From positions 1 to 48,931 of the IMG/VR virus record IMGVR_UViG_3300034356_001796: 48,931 nt of DNA; one strand, given 5' to 3'. The position numbers were made by a program, and so were the translations under genes. How positions within the stretch are numbered: position 1 is the stretch's first letter; each line of letters starts with the position of its first letter. A model generated the notes under the pieces. It had not been told where the DNA came from, made no database searches, and saw nothing but the letters and a program-made list of their open reading frames with translations. This DNA comes from a virus. Of this stretch, positions 7,656-16,385 are shown one piece after another.

Positions 7656-7917
7656 CTTCTTTTTCTAGTTCCTCTAGTAATCTAAATGCTAATTCTTCCT
7701 CTGCCTCTAATTGTCCTTTCAAGTTACGCTTACCAAAAGCTGCATCAATCTGTCTCATAAAGTACGAGTTAGTGCCTTTAGCATTACTTATTGCTTTGTA
7801 CAAATCTGGGTTAACGTATTCACGAATGAATTGATATTGGATATTAAGGGCCTTTGCTAATACATAGGCCCTTCTTATATCCGCTAACACTTGTTGGTCA
7901 GAGGGTTTTTTCGTCAT
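7624..7917 (-). CDS. helical hypothetical protein
   Basis: 97 residues, almost entirely helical and charged (LEAEEELAFRLLEELEKED), overlapping the NinB-like gene by 32 nt and the YubB-like gene by 20 nt. No family recognised. Its continuous coupling to both neighbours supports expression. Confidence 0.5.
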   Translation of the reverse strand: MTKKPSDQQVLADIRRAYVLAKALNIQYQFIREYVNPDLYKAISNAKGTNSYFMRQIDAAFGKRNLKGQLEAEEELAFRLLEELEKEDVNNKNTPAG

Positions 7918-8551
7918 GTTCTTGGTTTGCTAAATAATCTTTGTATGCTTTTTCCAAAAGATTTAAATCCTCTTGAGTAAGTTCACCCCAATAATCTATT
8001 TCGAAGTGATTTATAATTTCTTCCATGCTGTCAAAGTAACCTTCTTCAATAGAATCCATTGTGTTCTGCCAAAAGCCTTCAGGATTTTCCATCATTTGCA
8101 TTTGGTTATAACTCATCTGCGTGTCTTCCAATTCTCCCGTAGGAGAGATAGTGAATTTACCTGCAAAATCCATTCCTGACTCTTCGTAGTAGCCTTCTAG
8201 GGTTAGTTTATACTCAACAGCTAGCTTGATAAAAAATGGAAGCATAGGACTCCAAGCAGAATCTCCTGATATGGTAAGTGAACCATCTTCAACATCTATC
8301 TCAAACTCACCTTGAAACCATTTAGAACCGTAATTTTCATATACAGCATTCCAAGGTTTTTTATCATCATCGAATTCTTCTTGCTCTAATATCTCTTGAG
8401 GAAAGAACATTGGATAAACCTTGTAATAACATTCTACATAGGTAGTGCTTGTTTCTTTATTATCCAATAAAGCATCTACAATTGACTTTAAACGAGCCAG
8501 GTTCTCTTTGGAACCCGACCCATTTACATAGTTATAACAATGATTTGCCAT
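7898..8551 (-). CDS. YubB ferredoxin-like domain protein (DUF1281-like)
   Basis: The start MANHCYNYVNGSG matches the family's M-x-N-x-C-x-N opening. The central block WNAVYENYGSKWFQGEFEIDVEDGSLTISGDSAWSPMLPFFIKLA is the conserved N-x-G-x-K-W...W-S-P pattern, followed by YYEESGMDFAGKF. The 217 residues include an acidic C terminus. The family is common on plasmids and phages, and its biochemical role is not known. Confidence 0.6.
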   Translation of the reverse strand: MANHCYNYVNGSGSKENLARLKSIVDALLDNKETSTTYVECYYKVYPMFFPQEILEQEEFDDDKKPWNAVYENYGSKWFQGEFEIDVEDGSLTISGDSAWSPMLPFFIKLAVEYKLTLEGYYEESGMDFAGKFTISPTGELEDTQMSYNQMQMMENPEGFWQNTMDSIEEGYFDSMEEIINHFEIDYWGELTQEDLNLLEKAYKDYLANQEHDEKTL

Positions 8552-8553
8552 AA

Positions 8554-8799
8554 TTAAAACTGATGAAATTCAGCAGAGGGTGGTTGTACAAATAGTACTC
8601 CAGAGTTATTACCTTCTCCATCTCTACTAGGGTAAAACAAAGTGCCATCTTCCAACTCTAGAACGATTAACTCTTCGTCCCAATGTAAATCTTCAAGTTC
8701 TTCTTGAGAAGCATAACGTACTGACTTAATCTTCTTTCCAACAAAGATATCTTGAGCCATTTCCAATCTTTCTACTTGATATTCTACCATTGTCTTCAT
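8554..8799 (-). CDS. small hypothetical protein
   Basis: An 81-residue acidic protein with the pattern V-x-Y-x(6)-DLHWDEELIVLELEDGTLFYPSRDGEGN. This beta-hairpin-like sequence recurs in small phage and plasmid proteins, but I cannot name the family. Its start shares one base with the upstream stop. Confidence 0.5.
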   Translation of the reverse strand: MKTMVEYQVERLEMAQDIFVGKKIKSVRYASQEELEDLHWDEELIVLELEDGTLFYPSRDGEGNNSGVLFVQPPSAEFHQF

Positions 8800-9350
8800 T
8801 ATTCTGCTGCGTAACCAAAGAAATAGTACTGACCAGGAGCTTGGTTCTTGTCGTGCTTAAACTTAATTCTAGCTACTGTAGGACTACAACTAACTAGTAC
8901 ACGCTCCATGATAACAGAAGTATTTTCCATAGTCTTTTCTGTGTACTGTCGAGCCAACTTAACAGCTTCAGTCTTGTGTCCACTAGAGTTAATCTTTTGT
9001 CCGTGGTTATTCAGTACAAAGTAAACCAAGTCCCACTTCTTAGTACCTGGAACTACAATGTCTTCTACTTGAGTTTTAACCTTAAGCTTATTTTCTTTAG
9101 GGTCTTGGATACATACTCCCCAAGCAGGTCCCCACTTAGACGTGTTTTCAATTTCTTTATCGATAAATGATCGTATGTCTAATTTACTTTTTTTCCACTC
9201 AGCGGTTTTGTCTACAAAACCTTCCGTAGTACTGATGGTTCCGTTGTAACGATCATTGCCGTATTCAGAACGTGCATCGTCTACTAATTGATTGTACGCC
9301 TCTCTCATAGAGTAGGCTCTTGATTTTTCTACAAATGTTGTTGCTCCCAT
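8799..9350 (-). CDS. conserved phage-type hypothetical protein
   Basis: 183 residues with a mixed alpha/beta pattern. It starts MGATTFVEKSRAYSMREAYNQLVDDA and ends in PGQYYFFGYAAE. Placed 16 nt after the polymerase gene in the same direction. The residue pattern VSCSPTVARIKFKHDKNQAPGQYYFFG looks well conserved in style, but no function can be assigned. Confidence 0.5.
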   Translation of the reverse strand: MGATTFVEKSRAYSMREAYNQLVDDARSEYGNDRYNGTISTTEGFVDKTAEWKKSKLDIRSFIDKEIENTSKWGPAWGVCIQDPKENKLKVKTQVEDIVVPGTKKWDLVYFVLNNHGQKINSSGHKTEAVKLARQYTEKTMENTSVIMERVLVSCSPTVARIKFKHDKNQAPGQYYFFGYAAE

Positions 9351-9366
9351 AATTTTAGTTTTTAGT

Positions 9367-11370
9367 TTATTTTTTCCAGAATTTTTCTATGCAAGGATCT
9401 GCTTTAAGCGGTACTCGCTTACAGAAGACAGCCCCTGCTTTTACCATTGCATCTTCTAGTGCATTTGCTACTTCTCCTGATAAAGACTCAGGACACTCTA
9501 CTAGGTTCTCGTCGTGAACCGTGTTAATAAATTTGATTGTGAACAATAGTTTGTTCGGTAGTAAATAATCTTCCCAGAAATAAACACAGGATAGTTTAGT
9601 TATCTCAGCGCTTTCACCCTGTATCGGGTAGTTCAATGACATACGCTCTATCTGACCTTTCTTACCGAAGAAAGTAGATACCTGTTGTTTAATCTTAGAG
9701 TAAGATGCTGTTTTGTGTTCTCTGTGTTTTTTGTAGTTATCCCAAAAGCCCTTAACACCTACAGCTTTTTTTGCTTCGAGAAACTCATCATAGTAATCTA
9801 CGTATGATTTTTTGCCTGTTACGGCTGAGATTAGTACATACCCGTTATCCACACCAAACTTCTTGGCTTCGTCAAAGTATGCTTTCAATCCCGGGAAGGC
9901 TGCAAAGTACGCATCATAGATCTTCTGACCTTGTTCTACATCTAATCCTAGTTGGTCGGCTATACCTATGCCGCTACCACCGTAGTTGATTGCAAAACCA
10001 GCTACTTTAGCTGACTGACGCTTGTCTTTGTGCTTCTTTTTAATTTCATCTAGAGTCAATCCATCTAGTTCATCGTACATCTTGCTGGCAACAAAGCTGT
10101 GCATGTCACCCAAGTCTTTGTCATAGAACTCTAAGAGGTTTTTATCCAAGCATTTGTTAACCAAAACAATCTGTTCCTGGCCTGTGTAGTCACATCCGAT
10201 AATAACATTACCATCCTCTGCTACGAAACAACTGCGAGTCTCTTCATCGCTAGGTATGTTCTGTAGGTTAGGATATGCTTCACCGGTTTCTTTGTTTCTA
10301 CCACCGCTTGATAGACGGCCCGTGTTCATCAACTGTTTGTACTGTGTGTGGATTCTTCCGCTTACAGGATTGATTAGTCTAATCCAATTCTCTCCATAAG
10401 TACCCAAATCTTTCTGAGCTTGCTTGTACTTTAAGTAAGTCTCAATGATTGGGAACTTGCCTTGGACTTTAATCAAGTGACTTGCCTCGATAGTATCCTT
10501 GGTCTCTCCTTTATCAGTAACTGAGGTGTCTACTCCAAGTGATTTGAAAAAATCTACTACTTGGTGAGAAGAGTTCCAGTTAATAGAGGTTTTGATTTCA
10601 GGATTAAACAGATCTGTTTGTCGTTGGATAAACCGAATCATCTTATTGTCTAGGATGAATTTATCTAGCGTCTTCTCAGCCTCATCTAGTTCCAATTTAG
10701 TCTTGCCCATTTTAACTCTCCACTTGTCTTGGTCTAGCTTAATACCGCAGTATTCTATGTACGCTAAGACCTTAACGAACCTATTGTCGAGTTCTATGGA
10801 CTTTAAGGAACCCTGTTTTTCAAGTATATCTAATTGAATATCTTTGAGTTGGTGTAAATAAGTCACATCGAGGGCAGAATAAAGAAGAAATGGGACGGTG
10901 AATTTTCCATTGATATTCTTCCGTTCTGTCTTATCCATTACTACGCCTAAGTGACGATACACACATGCATCCAAACTACATCTGTGACTATCTATACCTA
11001 ACCTTGTGGTCTTCTCGCCTAAGAAAGTATCATAGACCTTAGTAGGAATGATTCTCTCGTGGTATAGGAACTTCAAGTCAAACTTTAAATTGTGTCCAAT
11101 AAGCTCTTTGGTTTCCAACAGCTCCTTGAAGAACTGTATGTCCACACTCTTGACATCAATTACAAACTGATGCTTCTCATTGCCTAACTGAATAGTCAAT
11201 AAGTCTGTAGTGTAAGGATCAAAGCCTAGAGTCTCGCAGTCAAAGCCTAAGACATCCTTTTGTTCTAGTGCAGATAACGCTTGCTCTTTGCTACAGAATA
11301 CAATACCGTCTTCAGGCCTAAGCTTTAAAGTCCTTTGTATGGTTGGGTTCTCTGTTACAAATCCTATCAT
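9367..11370 (-). CDS. family A DNA polymerase with 3'-5' exonuclease
   Basis: The 667-residue replicative polymerase has a DEDDy exonuclease domain: Exo I D44-x-E46 (FDCETLG), Exo II N94/D98 (HNLKFDLKFL) and Exo III Y164-x3-D168 (YSALD). The polymerase domain has motif A DYTGQEQIVL (in place of the usual DYSQIELR), motif B RQSAKVAGFAINYG and motif C VHDE. All catalytic acidic residues are present, so both activities should be intact. There is no 5'-3' exonuclease domain, which is normal for phage enzymes. The start overlaps the NinG-like stop by 4 nt. Confidence 0.95.
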   Translation of the reverse strand: MIGFVTENPTIQRTLKLRPEDGIVFCSKEQALSALEQKDVLGFDCETLGFDPYTTDLLTIQLGNEKHQFVIDVKSVDIQFFKELLETKELIGHNLKFDLKFLYHERIIPTKVYDTFLGEKTTRLGIDSHRCSLDACVYRHLGVVMDKTERKNINGKFTVPFLLYSALDVTYLHQLKDIQLDILEKQGSLKSIELDNRFVKVLAYIEYCGIKLDQDKWRVKMGKTKLELDEAEKTLDKFILDNKMIRFIQRQTDLFNPEIKTSINWNSSHQVVDFFKSLGVDTSVTDKGETKDTIEASHLIKVQGKFPIIETYLKYKQAQKDLGTYGENWIRLINPVSGRIHTQYKQLMNTGRLSSGGRNKETGEAYPNLQNIPSDEETRSCFVAEDGNVIIGCDYTGQEQIVLVNKCLDKNLLEFYDKDLGDMHSFVASKMYDELDGLTLDEIKKKHKDKRQSAKVAGFAINYGGSGIGIADQLGLDVEQGQKIYDAYFAAFPGLKAYFDEAKKFGVDNGYVLISAVTGKKSYVDYYDEFLEAKKAVGVKGFWDNYKKHREHKTASYSKIKQQVSTFFGKKGQIERMSLNYPIQGESAEITKLSCVYFWEDYLLPNKLLFTIKFINTVHDENLVECPESLSGEVANALEDAMVKAGAVFCKRVPLKADPCIEKFWKK

Positions 11371-12014
11371 AGTTTTACCAACTTACTAATAATCATGTGA
11401 TAGTCGTACCAACAGTCTTCCATCAAGGATAATCTTTCAGCACTAGATAATGATTGGAACTCTAACTTTTCCAAAGCTTTCTTGTAGATCTCATAAATCT
11501 CTCTGCGATCATTGTTGTTCATCTTCAAACTAATAGGAGCTATGCTTAACAGAGTTTCTGTCATTTCTGCTCCCCAGATTTTATTGATGGACTTGCCTAG
11601 ATTCCAAACGTGATGAGGTGTGTACATGTTGCATGTAGGACAGCCGGGTAACATATTGCGTAGGTCAAATCGAGTGATACTCTTGGTTCTACTTACAAAG
11701 TGACAACATTGCAATTGTTTACGAGGCATTCTTACTTCACAGGCATGGCATTTCTCATCAAAGGCAGCCCTAATCAACCAAGAAGTCATCTGGTCTAGTT
11801 TAGCTTGAGTGATGGTACTGGCTTTCTTCTCACGGACTTTAGCACGTTTTTCCTTAACCTTCGCTATTTGTGATTTTTTCACACAAACGGCACATAATTT
11901 CTTGGTTTTGTTAGAATAAGGCCTCTTTTTACCACAATCTGAGCAAATTGTCTCCATTAAGGGTTTTTCAACTTCCCCTTTAATAGGCACTTTTTTAACT
12001 GTCTTTTTCAGCAT
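11367..12014 (-). CDS. NinG/Rap-like zinc protein
   Basis: Start at the ATG at 12014 rather than the in-frame TTG two codons earlier, because the promoter -10 box lies immediately upstream. 215 residues: an N-terminal zinc ribbon (CSDCGKKRPYSNKTKKLCAVC), a very basic linker (KVKEKRAKVREKKAS), then CHACEVRMPRKQLQCCHFVSRTKSITRFDLRNMLPGCPTCN. The order C-x2-C, H-F-x-SR, R-F-D-x-x-N, C-x2-C-N is that of lambda NinG. NinG (Rap) is a structure-specific nuclease for recombination intermediates. Confidence 0.65.
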   Translation of the reverse strand: MLKKTVKKVPIKGEVEKPLMETICSDCGKKRPYSNKTKKLCAVCVKKSQIAKVKEKRAKVREKKASTITQAKLDQMTSWLIRAAFDEKCHACEVRMPRKQLQCCHFVSRTKSITRFDLRNMLPGCPTCNMYTPHHVWNLGKSINKIWGAEMTETLLSIAPISLKMNNNDRREIYEIYKKALEKLEFQSLSSAERLSLMEDCWYDYHMIISKLVKL

Positions 12015-12017
12015 AAA

Positions 12018-12046
12018 CAAATATAATAAATAAAATTAAAGGGCAA
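12018..12046 (-). promoter_or_regulatory. Bacteroidota-type promoter for ninG-polymerase unit
   Basis: Minus-strand TATATTTG (12025-12018) with TTG 18 nt upstream (12046-12044); consensus spacing is 19. The -10 box ends 3 nt before the ATG at 12014, so transcripts would be leaderless or nearly so. The promoter sits inside the tail of the preceding terminator. Confidence 0.65.
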
Positions 12047-12064
12047 AAGAAATCTCTTGCCCTT
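12026..12064 (-). terminator. intrinsic terminator after the DUF932 gene
   Basis: On the minus strand AAGGGCAA and TTGCCCTT form an 8-bp stem around GAGATTTCTT, followed by TTAATTTTATTT. It separates the DUF932 unit from the NinG/polymerase unit. Confidence 0.75.
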
Positions 12065-12090
12065 AACATAGAGAATTATAACTTTATAAG

Positions 12091-12960
12091 TTATACCTCA
12101 TCAACTCCTACCAAATGGTAAGTTTTGTTGATAGTTGGTTCTACAAATTCTCTGTAGATTTCGTCAAAACCTCTTTGGTTGGTTCTGAATGCAATACCAC
12201 TCATCAAAGCATTACGCTTAGCCTCAATGTCCTTGTAGGTAAGCATGTGGTTTGTGTAGCGAGTAACTGCATTGAACAATCCGTAAGCTGTCTCACCGTG
12301 AGTGTTGAACTCGGTAGTCATAGCAACTCTAAAGTTGTTCAAGCGATTCTTGGTACGAGTAAATTCCTCGTCTCCGCCAATGATACTAAGCAAGAACTCG
12401 TCAGTAATCTTTGTTGGGATAGTGGTGTTGCTCATCTGAATCATAGTTTCAATCAACTGCTCTTCCTGGAATACAGAATTACGCAACTGATTACTGATAA
12501 TTGCAATCTTTGCTTTAGAGTTGGCAGTGTGACGAACACGCTCCATGTCTTTAAGTGCAGAGAAGAATGTGTTGGCACAAACTACTACTACGTTAGTGGT
12601 ACCGAATCCAATAGGAGCCGAACCATCGTGAGAAGTCAAAGCGGTCAAGAATCTTTTAGAGTCTGAACCACCGATACGAACATCAGGTAGAGCCAACTGA
12701 AAGTAAACCTTCTGACCGTTACCGAGCATACCAGCTCTACTGATTTGAAGATTCTGCTGACCTGCAGCCTCATATAGAGTTTCTGCAATCTCCCTGTTTT
12801 GAGTAGGAGTATACTTACTACCTACAATACCTAAACATTGGTTGTTGTCGCTTCTGAAAATACCGAAGCCTTGAGTTGCTTGACCTTGTGGGCCGTAAAG
12901 AGTTTCTTTGGTTACTGACCAGTTAGCGTTTGCTTGTTCTAAAATTTGTTCTACTGACAT
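12091..12960 (-). CDS. DUF932 family (phage/plasmid-like protein)
   Basis: The 289 residues carry the family's marks: an N-terminal W-x-V block, LGIVGSKYTPTQNREIAE, GQKVYFQLALP, the central LTSHDGSAPIGFGTTNVVVVCANTF, and RHTANSKAKI. The family is common on plasmids and phages. It often lies near replication or anti-restriction genes, and its biochemical role is unknown. It is the last gene before a terminator, in a unit with the small gene upstream and the uracil-DNA glycosylase. Confidence 0.8.
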   Translation of the reverse strand: MSVEQILEQANANWSVTKETLYGPQGQATQGFGIFRSDNNQCLGIVGSKYTPTQNREIAETLYEAAGQQNLQISRAGMLGNGQKVYFQLALPDVRIGGSDSKRFLTALTSHDGSAPIGFGTTNVVVVCANTFFSALKDMERVRHTANSKAKIAIISNQLRNSVFQEEQLIETMIQMSNTTIPTKITDEFLLSIIGGDEEFTRTKNRLNNFRVAMTTEFNTHGETAYGLFNAVTRYTNHMLTYKDIEAKRNALMSGIAFRTNQRGFDEIYREFVEPTINKTYHLVGVDEV

Positions 12961-12962
12961 AA

Positions 12963-13220
12963 TTAATTTTTTTTATTGGTTGATTCTGCGATTTTACTGA
13001 TTTCTGTGTGTTTGCCTTGTTCTCTAACAAAAGCGTCAAGGTGTTCTAATTCCTTTAGTTGGCCAGCGTTAGTACAATAATCGTACTCGCTGGATTTAAT
13101 AGTGTTTTTAAGTGATTCTAGTCGCTCTCCTATGTACATTAATAGGTTAGTTCTGAATCGATAATAAGTAAGCATCTCTTGCCTAATACGATCATCGTTG
13201 TTGTCTAAAAATTCAGCCAT
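12963..13220 (-). CDS. helical hypothetical protein
   Basis: 85 residues, acidic N terminus (MAEFLDNNDDRIRQEML), mostly helical, no recognised family. Lies 2 nt before the DUF932 gene and overlaps the glycosylase gene by 16 nt, so it is co-translated with them. Confidence 0.5.
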   Translation of the reverse strand: MAEFLDNNDDRIRQEMLTYYRFRTNLLMYIGERLESLKNTIKSSEYDYCTNAGQLKELEHLDAFVREQGKHTEISKIAESTNKKN

Positions 13221-13909
13221 TTGATAGTGTCTCCGTTGTTGTGTAATAAAATTTTATTGATTTCCTCAAAGTGATCGCAATCCCACTTGCCGCCTTTGTA
13301 GACTGCAGATACAGGATGCGATGATTGAAGCACGTGGTGAAATTTACTGTTTACTAGAGGCATGAATTGCTGTGCATCTTTGCCCCAGAAACAAAAGATA
13401 ACCCCTGTGCTGTTCTCAGAGATAGTTTTAATTACAGTTTCCGTAAAGGACTTCCATAATTTTAGATGAGCACCTGCCTGATTCTTTTCTACGGTAAGTG
13501 CTGCGTTAAGCAGGAATACTCCTTGCTCAGCCCACTTGTGTAGATTCATATCAGTTTCCAGAAAGTTAATCTCATCTACATATAGAGTTTCTTTCAGTCG
13601 ATTGTAAATCTGCCTAAGACTAGGAGGCACAAACTCTGTGTGGCGTGGAGCAAATGCCAATCCACAAGCAACCGGTTCTCCTTTAAACTCTGTTGGGTAA
13701 GGATCCATTCCGATGATAACAACCCTTATCTTGTTAAAGGGTGTCAGCTGGAATGCCTTGAATACCTCATCAGATTTAGGGTAAACTGTCTTGGTTGTTC
13801 TTAAGATTCTAAGTGCACCTGCTATGCGAGTAAACTCATCCGACTCTATGACTCCTTGTAAGTGTCCATACCAATCATCTGGTATGTTAATTCGCTTTTG
13901 CTTCTTCAT
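13205..13909 (-). CDS. uracil-DNA glycosylase (Ung-like)
   Basis: Removes uracil from DNA. The water-activating motif reads G67-M-D69-P-Y-P, where the bacterial enzyme has GQDPYH: the catalytic Asp and DPY remain, but Gln becomes Met and His becomes Pro. The uracil-recognition Asn lies in LLNAALTV (N135). The leucine-loop motif is SSHPVSAVYKGGKW with His198 conserved, in place of HPSPLS. The family call is firm, while reaction rate or specificity may differ from Ung. The 234-residue length is normal. Confidence 0.82.
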   Translation of the reverse strand: MKKQKRINIPDDWYGHLQGVIESDEFTRIAGALRILRTTKTVYPKSDEVFKAFQLTPFNKIRVVIIGMDPYPTEFKGEPVACGLAFAPRHTEFVPPSLRQIYNRLKETLYVDEINFLETDMNLHKWAEQGVFLLNAALTVEKNQAGAHLKLWKSFTETVIKTISENSTGVIFCFWGKDAQQFMPLVNSKFHHVLQSSHPVSAVYKGGKWDCDHFEEINKILLHNNGDTIKWLNF

Positions 13910-14549
13910 ACTTTACTAGTGCTTCCTTGATTTCCTTTAATTGATTCATGTCCTTCTTTTCTTTGACCCATCTAGTAGCAAATCTTTCCCACTTAGCTTG
14001 GTCAAATTCTTTCCGTAAGTCAGACAAGCTCACTGGCTTGGTGTTGAAGTAATGAGGCAACTGTTCTTTAACTTCATCTAGTAGTTTCTTGAAACCAATT
14101 GCATAAGATCCGTTAGATTGTAGCAGGTCGTCATGAGTGTTGATAGCATGAATTACCGTACTATGGTCTCTGCCTCCAAATAAAAGACCTGTCTTGTCTA
14201 AAGTGTAGTCTAAGTAGATAGCAAAGATTACCATTGCTTTCTTACGTATATCTACTACGGTTCGTTTGCGTCCTACAGCCTCTAACTCCTCATAAGATAC
14301 CTCAGTCAACTCGTAGATAATGTCAAATATCTTACGTTCATCTGCAGTTAAATTAATACGGTTCAAAGACCTGACTGGATTCTTGCGAACAGTTTTTGAG
14401 TTGTCTATCTTCCTCTTACGTATGTGCTTCTCAAAACCTTTTAAGTTTATTAAATTTCGGTAGACACGTACTGCATCTCCGGGATAACCACCCATCTTCT
14501 CCACTGTATACTCAACAGACTTTTTTATATAATCATCAATGTTTTGCAT
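13887..14549 (-). CDS. DnaA domain IV-like origin-binding protein
   Basis: The central part (about residues 90-160) has the DnaA C-terminal DNA-binding helix pattern: RKRTVVDIRKKAMVIFAIYLDY, then GLLFGGRDHSTVIHAI, matching the diagnostic GGRDH-S/T-TV-x-HA box. There is no AAA+ ATPase domain, so it could bind DnaA boxes but not form an ATP-driven filament by itself. Flanking regions are charged helices. Placed between primase and glycosylase genes, with overlaps of 23-25 nt, it is a likely origin-recognition or host-DnaA-interfering factor; that choice is inference. Confidence 0.8.
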   Translation of the reverse strand: MQNIDDYIKKSVEYTVEKMGGYPGDAVRVYRNLINLKGFEKHIRKRKIDNSKTVRKNPVRSLNRINLTADERKIFDIIYELTEVSYEELEAVGRKRTVVDIRKKAMVIFAIYLDYTLDKTGLLFGGRDHSTVIHAINTHDDLLQSNGSYAIGFKKLLDEVKEQLPHYFNTKPVSLSDLRKEFDQAKWERFATRWVKEKKDMNQLKEIKEALVKYEEAKAN

Positions 14550-15505
14550 AATTCTAAAAATTTTTCTTTTCCGTGGTCTCTATAAATATCACTAGGGTCT
14601 TTGCCCAACTCAGCATTGTGTTGCAGAAACGGGAGATTAAATTTCTCACTCATTTTCTTGGCGCCATTAATACCTGCTTCGTCTGCATCAAACCATAGCC
14701 ATATATTCTCAAATCGATGTTTCAGTATCTCGTAAGCATTATCTGAAACTGGTGTATTCTCGCTTCTTACAGCGACTGCATTAATTCCCATAGAATGTAA
14801 AGTCATTACGTCCTTTAAACCTTTAGTAATAACTAGATTAGTCCCTCTAGACGGTAATTGAGTATAACCCTCTAATATACCACCAAAGAAGCTAGATCTA
14901 AACTTATTTCTTTTGTCTCCTAGTGGTCTATATAACTTGAACCGGTTCTTCTCTTTGTAGCGGTAACAAGGATCAAAGTTATTATTGATATACCACAGGT
15001 CTTCGTTTATCCAAGCACGCTCTATTCTTCGAATGTCATAATACTCTAGGATGCTAGGAGTAATTCCGAACTGTGCCCAGTACTTGTAGTCGCTTTTTGT
15101 AAAAGTGCATAATCGCACTTTTATCACAGCCGGCTTTACTTCAGGAGCAATGAACTCTTTTGCTTCTAGAACTAGACGATTCTTGTCTGAGAGATTCAAG
15201 TCTTTGATGTTGAAGTCAGACTCTATCTTATACAGGATATCAGGAAAAGAATATCCCGTCATTAGGATAGCTACATCTAAACAACTGTAGTAGGTTTGAG
15301 AGGTACCGTAATCTACGAAATACAAATGACCGCCTGTTGTCCATCGAAAGAAACACCCAGGAGTTTTGTCATCTCTGAATGGATTTATGTAACGCCTTTT
15401 AAGGTTGATGTCTGTCTTCATGTAAAAAGACATTATCTGTTCCTCGCCTAATAGTCGGTACAATGCAGATACCGTTAGCGGTATTTCAATTTGTTCTAAG
15501 TCCAT
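14525..15505 (-). CDS. Toprim-domain DNA primase
   Basis: 326 residues. The N-terminal half (NPFRDDKTPGCFF, then LYFVDYG) resembles the primase zinc/RNA-polymerase entry region but has no clear zinc-ribbon Cys set. The Toprim domain has LVITKGLKDVMTL (residues 224-236), where the usual catalytic Glu is Lys228, and the acidic LWFDADEAG (D273, D275). It should prime DNA synthesis for the helicase and polymerase encoded nearby. The start ATG abuts the terminator after the SSB gene. Confidence 0.75.
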   Translation of the reverse strand: MDLEQIEIPLTVSALYRLLGEEQIMSFYMKTDINLKRRYINPFRDDKTPGCFFRWTTGGHLYFVDYGTSQTYYSCLDVAILMTGYSFPDILYKIESDFNIKDLNLSDKNRLVLEAKEFIAPEVKPAVIKVRLCTFTKSDYKYWAQFGITPSILEYYDIRRIERAWINEDLWYINNNFDPCYRYKEKNRFKLYRPLGDKRNKFRSSFFGGILEGYTQLPSRGTNLVITKGLKDVMTLHSMGINAVAVRSENTPVSDNAYEILKHRFENIWLWFDADEAGINGAKKMSEKFNLPFLQHNAELGKDPSDIYRDHGKEKFLELCKTLMII

Positions 15506-15533
15506 AAATAAAAGGGAGGCTTTTACACCTCCC
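15506..15533 (-). terminator. terminator/attenuator between SSB and primase
   Basis: Minus strand GGGAGG-TGTAAAAG-CCTCCC then TTTTATTT, ending right at the primase ATG (15505). No promoter box is visible between hairpin and start, so primase expression probably depends on read-through. Confidence 0.75.
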
Positions 15534-15541
15534 TATATTAA

Positions 15542-16375
15542 TTAAAACTCAAGGAAAGGTTCGTCTGAACCAACAAACGGGTCAGGAGTTTCTGTAGCTC
15601 CTCCACCAAACATATCAGTTACTCCGCCATCAACTTCAGCTTCTGCTGGTGCTGCATCTGGCAAGAACTCTTTCAAGTCGTAAGAGTTACCATAGTACTG
15701 CTTGTAACCATACTCACCCTCAACTACTTTCTTTACGTAATCGGTTACACGACCTTGTACGTTCAAGAAAATGTTAGTGAATACATCTTGGTACTTGCTG
15801 TCTTTGATACCCATCAATACTTTGATACCGCCATCAAGTTTGTTGAAGTGAGCAAAAAATGCTTCCAACTCACTACCGTTACCTTTTGCTACTGCACTCC
15901 AATCATCCAATACGAATGGTTTGGTTTTAGGACTAGCGTTAGCATAGGCTTTCATCAAAGAATAAATATTCTCTTCACCTTCTCTTGCCTCACGGATACT
16001 TGATTTGTCTAGGCGACGAGACTCGTCCCAGTTTCTCATAGTATCGCTCAATCCCGCTAGGTTCTCAGCCCATGCAGTTTTGGTGTAGTTGTCGATGAAT
16101 TGCTTTTTGTCTGACTTTGAAATACGAGTGTTGTTAGACACCCACAAAGAAAACTTACCACGTAATTCTACTTTGCTAGAAGGATGGTTAACATACCAAA
16201 AATCAATACGGAAGTTCTTCTCACCCTCATACACAGGAGCTTTGACTTCCTCTAGACCTAAGATATCTTTTAGGCGTTTCTCGTCAGGGTTGACAGCAAT
16301 AATTTGAATGGGTGCAAAGCCGGTGTAATACTTACGGTTTGATACTTCTCTGGTTTCTAAATTGTCTAATTTCAT
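15542..16375 (-). CDS. putative single-stranded DNA-binding protein
   Basis: The start at 16375 (MKLDNLETREVSN) is preferred: it lies 10 nt after the Sak4-like gene behind an A-rich leader, whereas the longer frame would overlap that gene. 277 residues with a beta-rich N-terminal half, a helical middle and an acidic, Gly/Pro-containing C-terminal tail ending in PDPFVGSDEPFLEF. That acidic aromatic-ending tail is the hallmark of phage SSBs that contact partner proteins. Its place among the Sak4-like, helicase and primase genes supports the call, but fold homology is not proven. Confidence 0.6.
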   Translation of the reverse strand: MKLDNLETREVSNRKYYTGFAPIQIIAVNPDEKRLKDILGLEEVKAPVYEGEKNFRIDFWYVNHPSSKVELRGKFSLWVSNNTRISKSDKKQFIDNYTKTAWAENLAGLSDTMRNWDESRRLDKSSIREAREGEENIYSLMKAYANASPKTKPFVLDDWSAVAKGNGSELEAFFAHFNKLDGGIKVLMGIKDSKYQDVFTNIFLNVQGRVTDYVKKVVEGEYGYKQYYGNSYDLKEFLPDAAPAEAEVDGGVTDMFGGGATETPDPFVGSDEPFLEF

Positions 16376-16385
16376 GATTTTTTGA

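Noticed and set aside
6827-11370. Z-genome (2-aminoadenine) replication system, suggested by a MazZ-like pyrophosphohydrolase and a family A polymerase
   Set aside because: No PurZ-like adenylosuccinate synthetase or DatZ-like HD hydrolase is present in the window, and both families found are common in ordinary phages. Not excluded for the unseen part of the genome.
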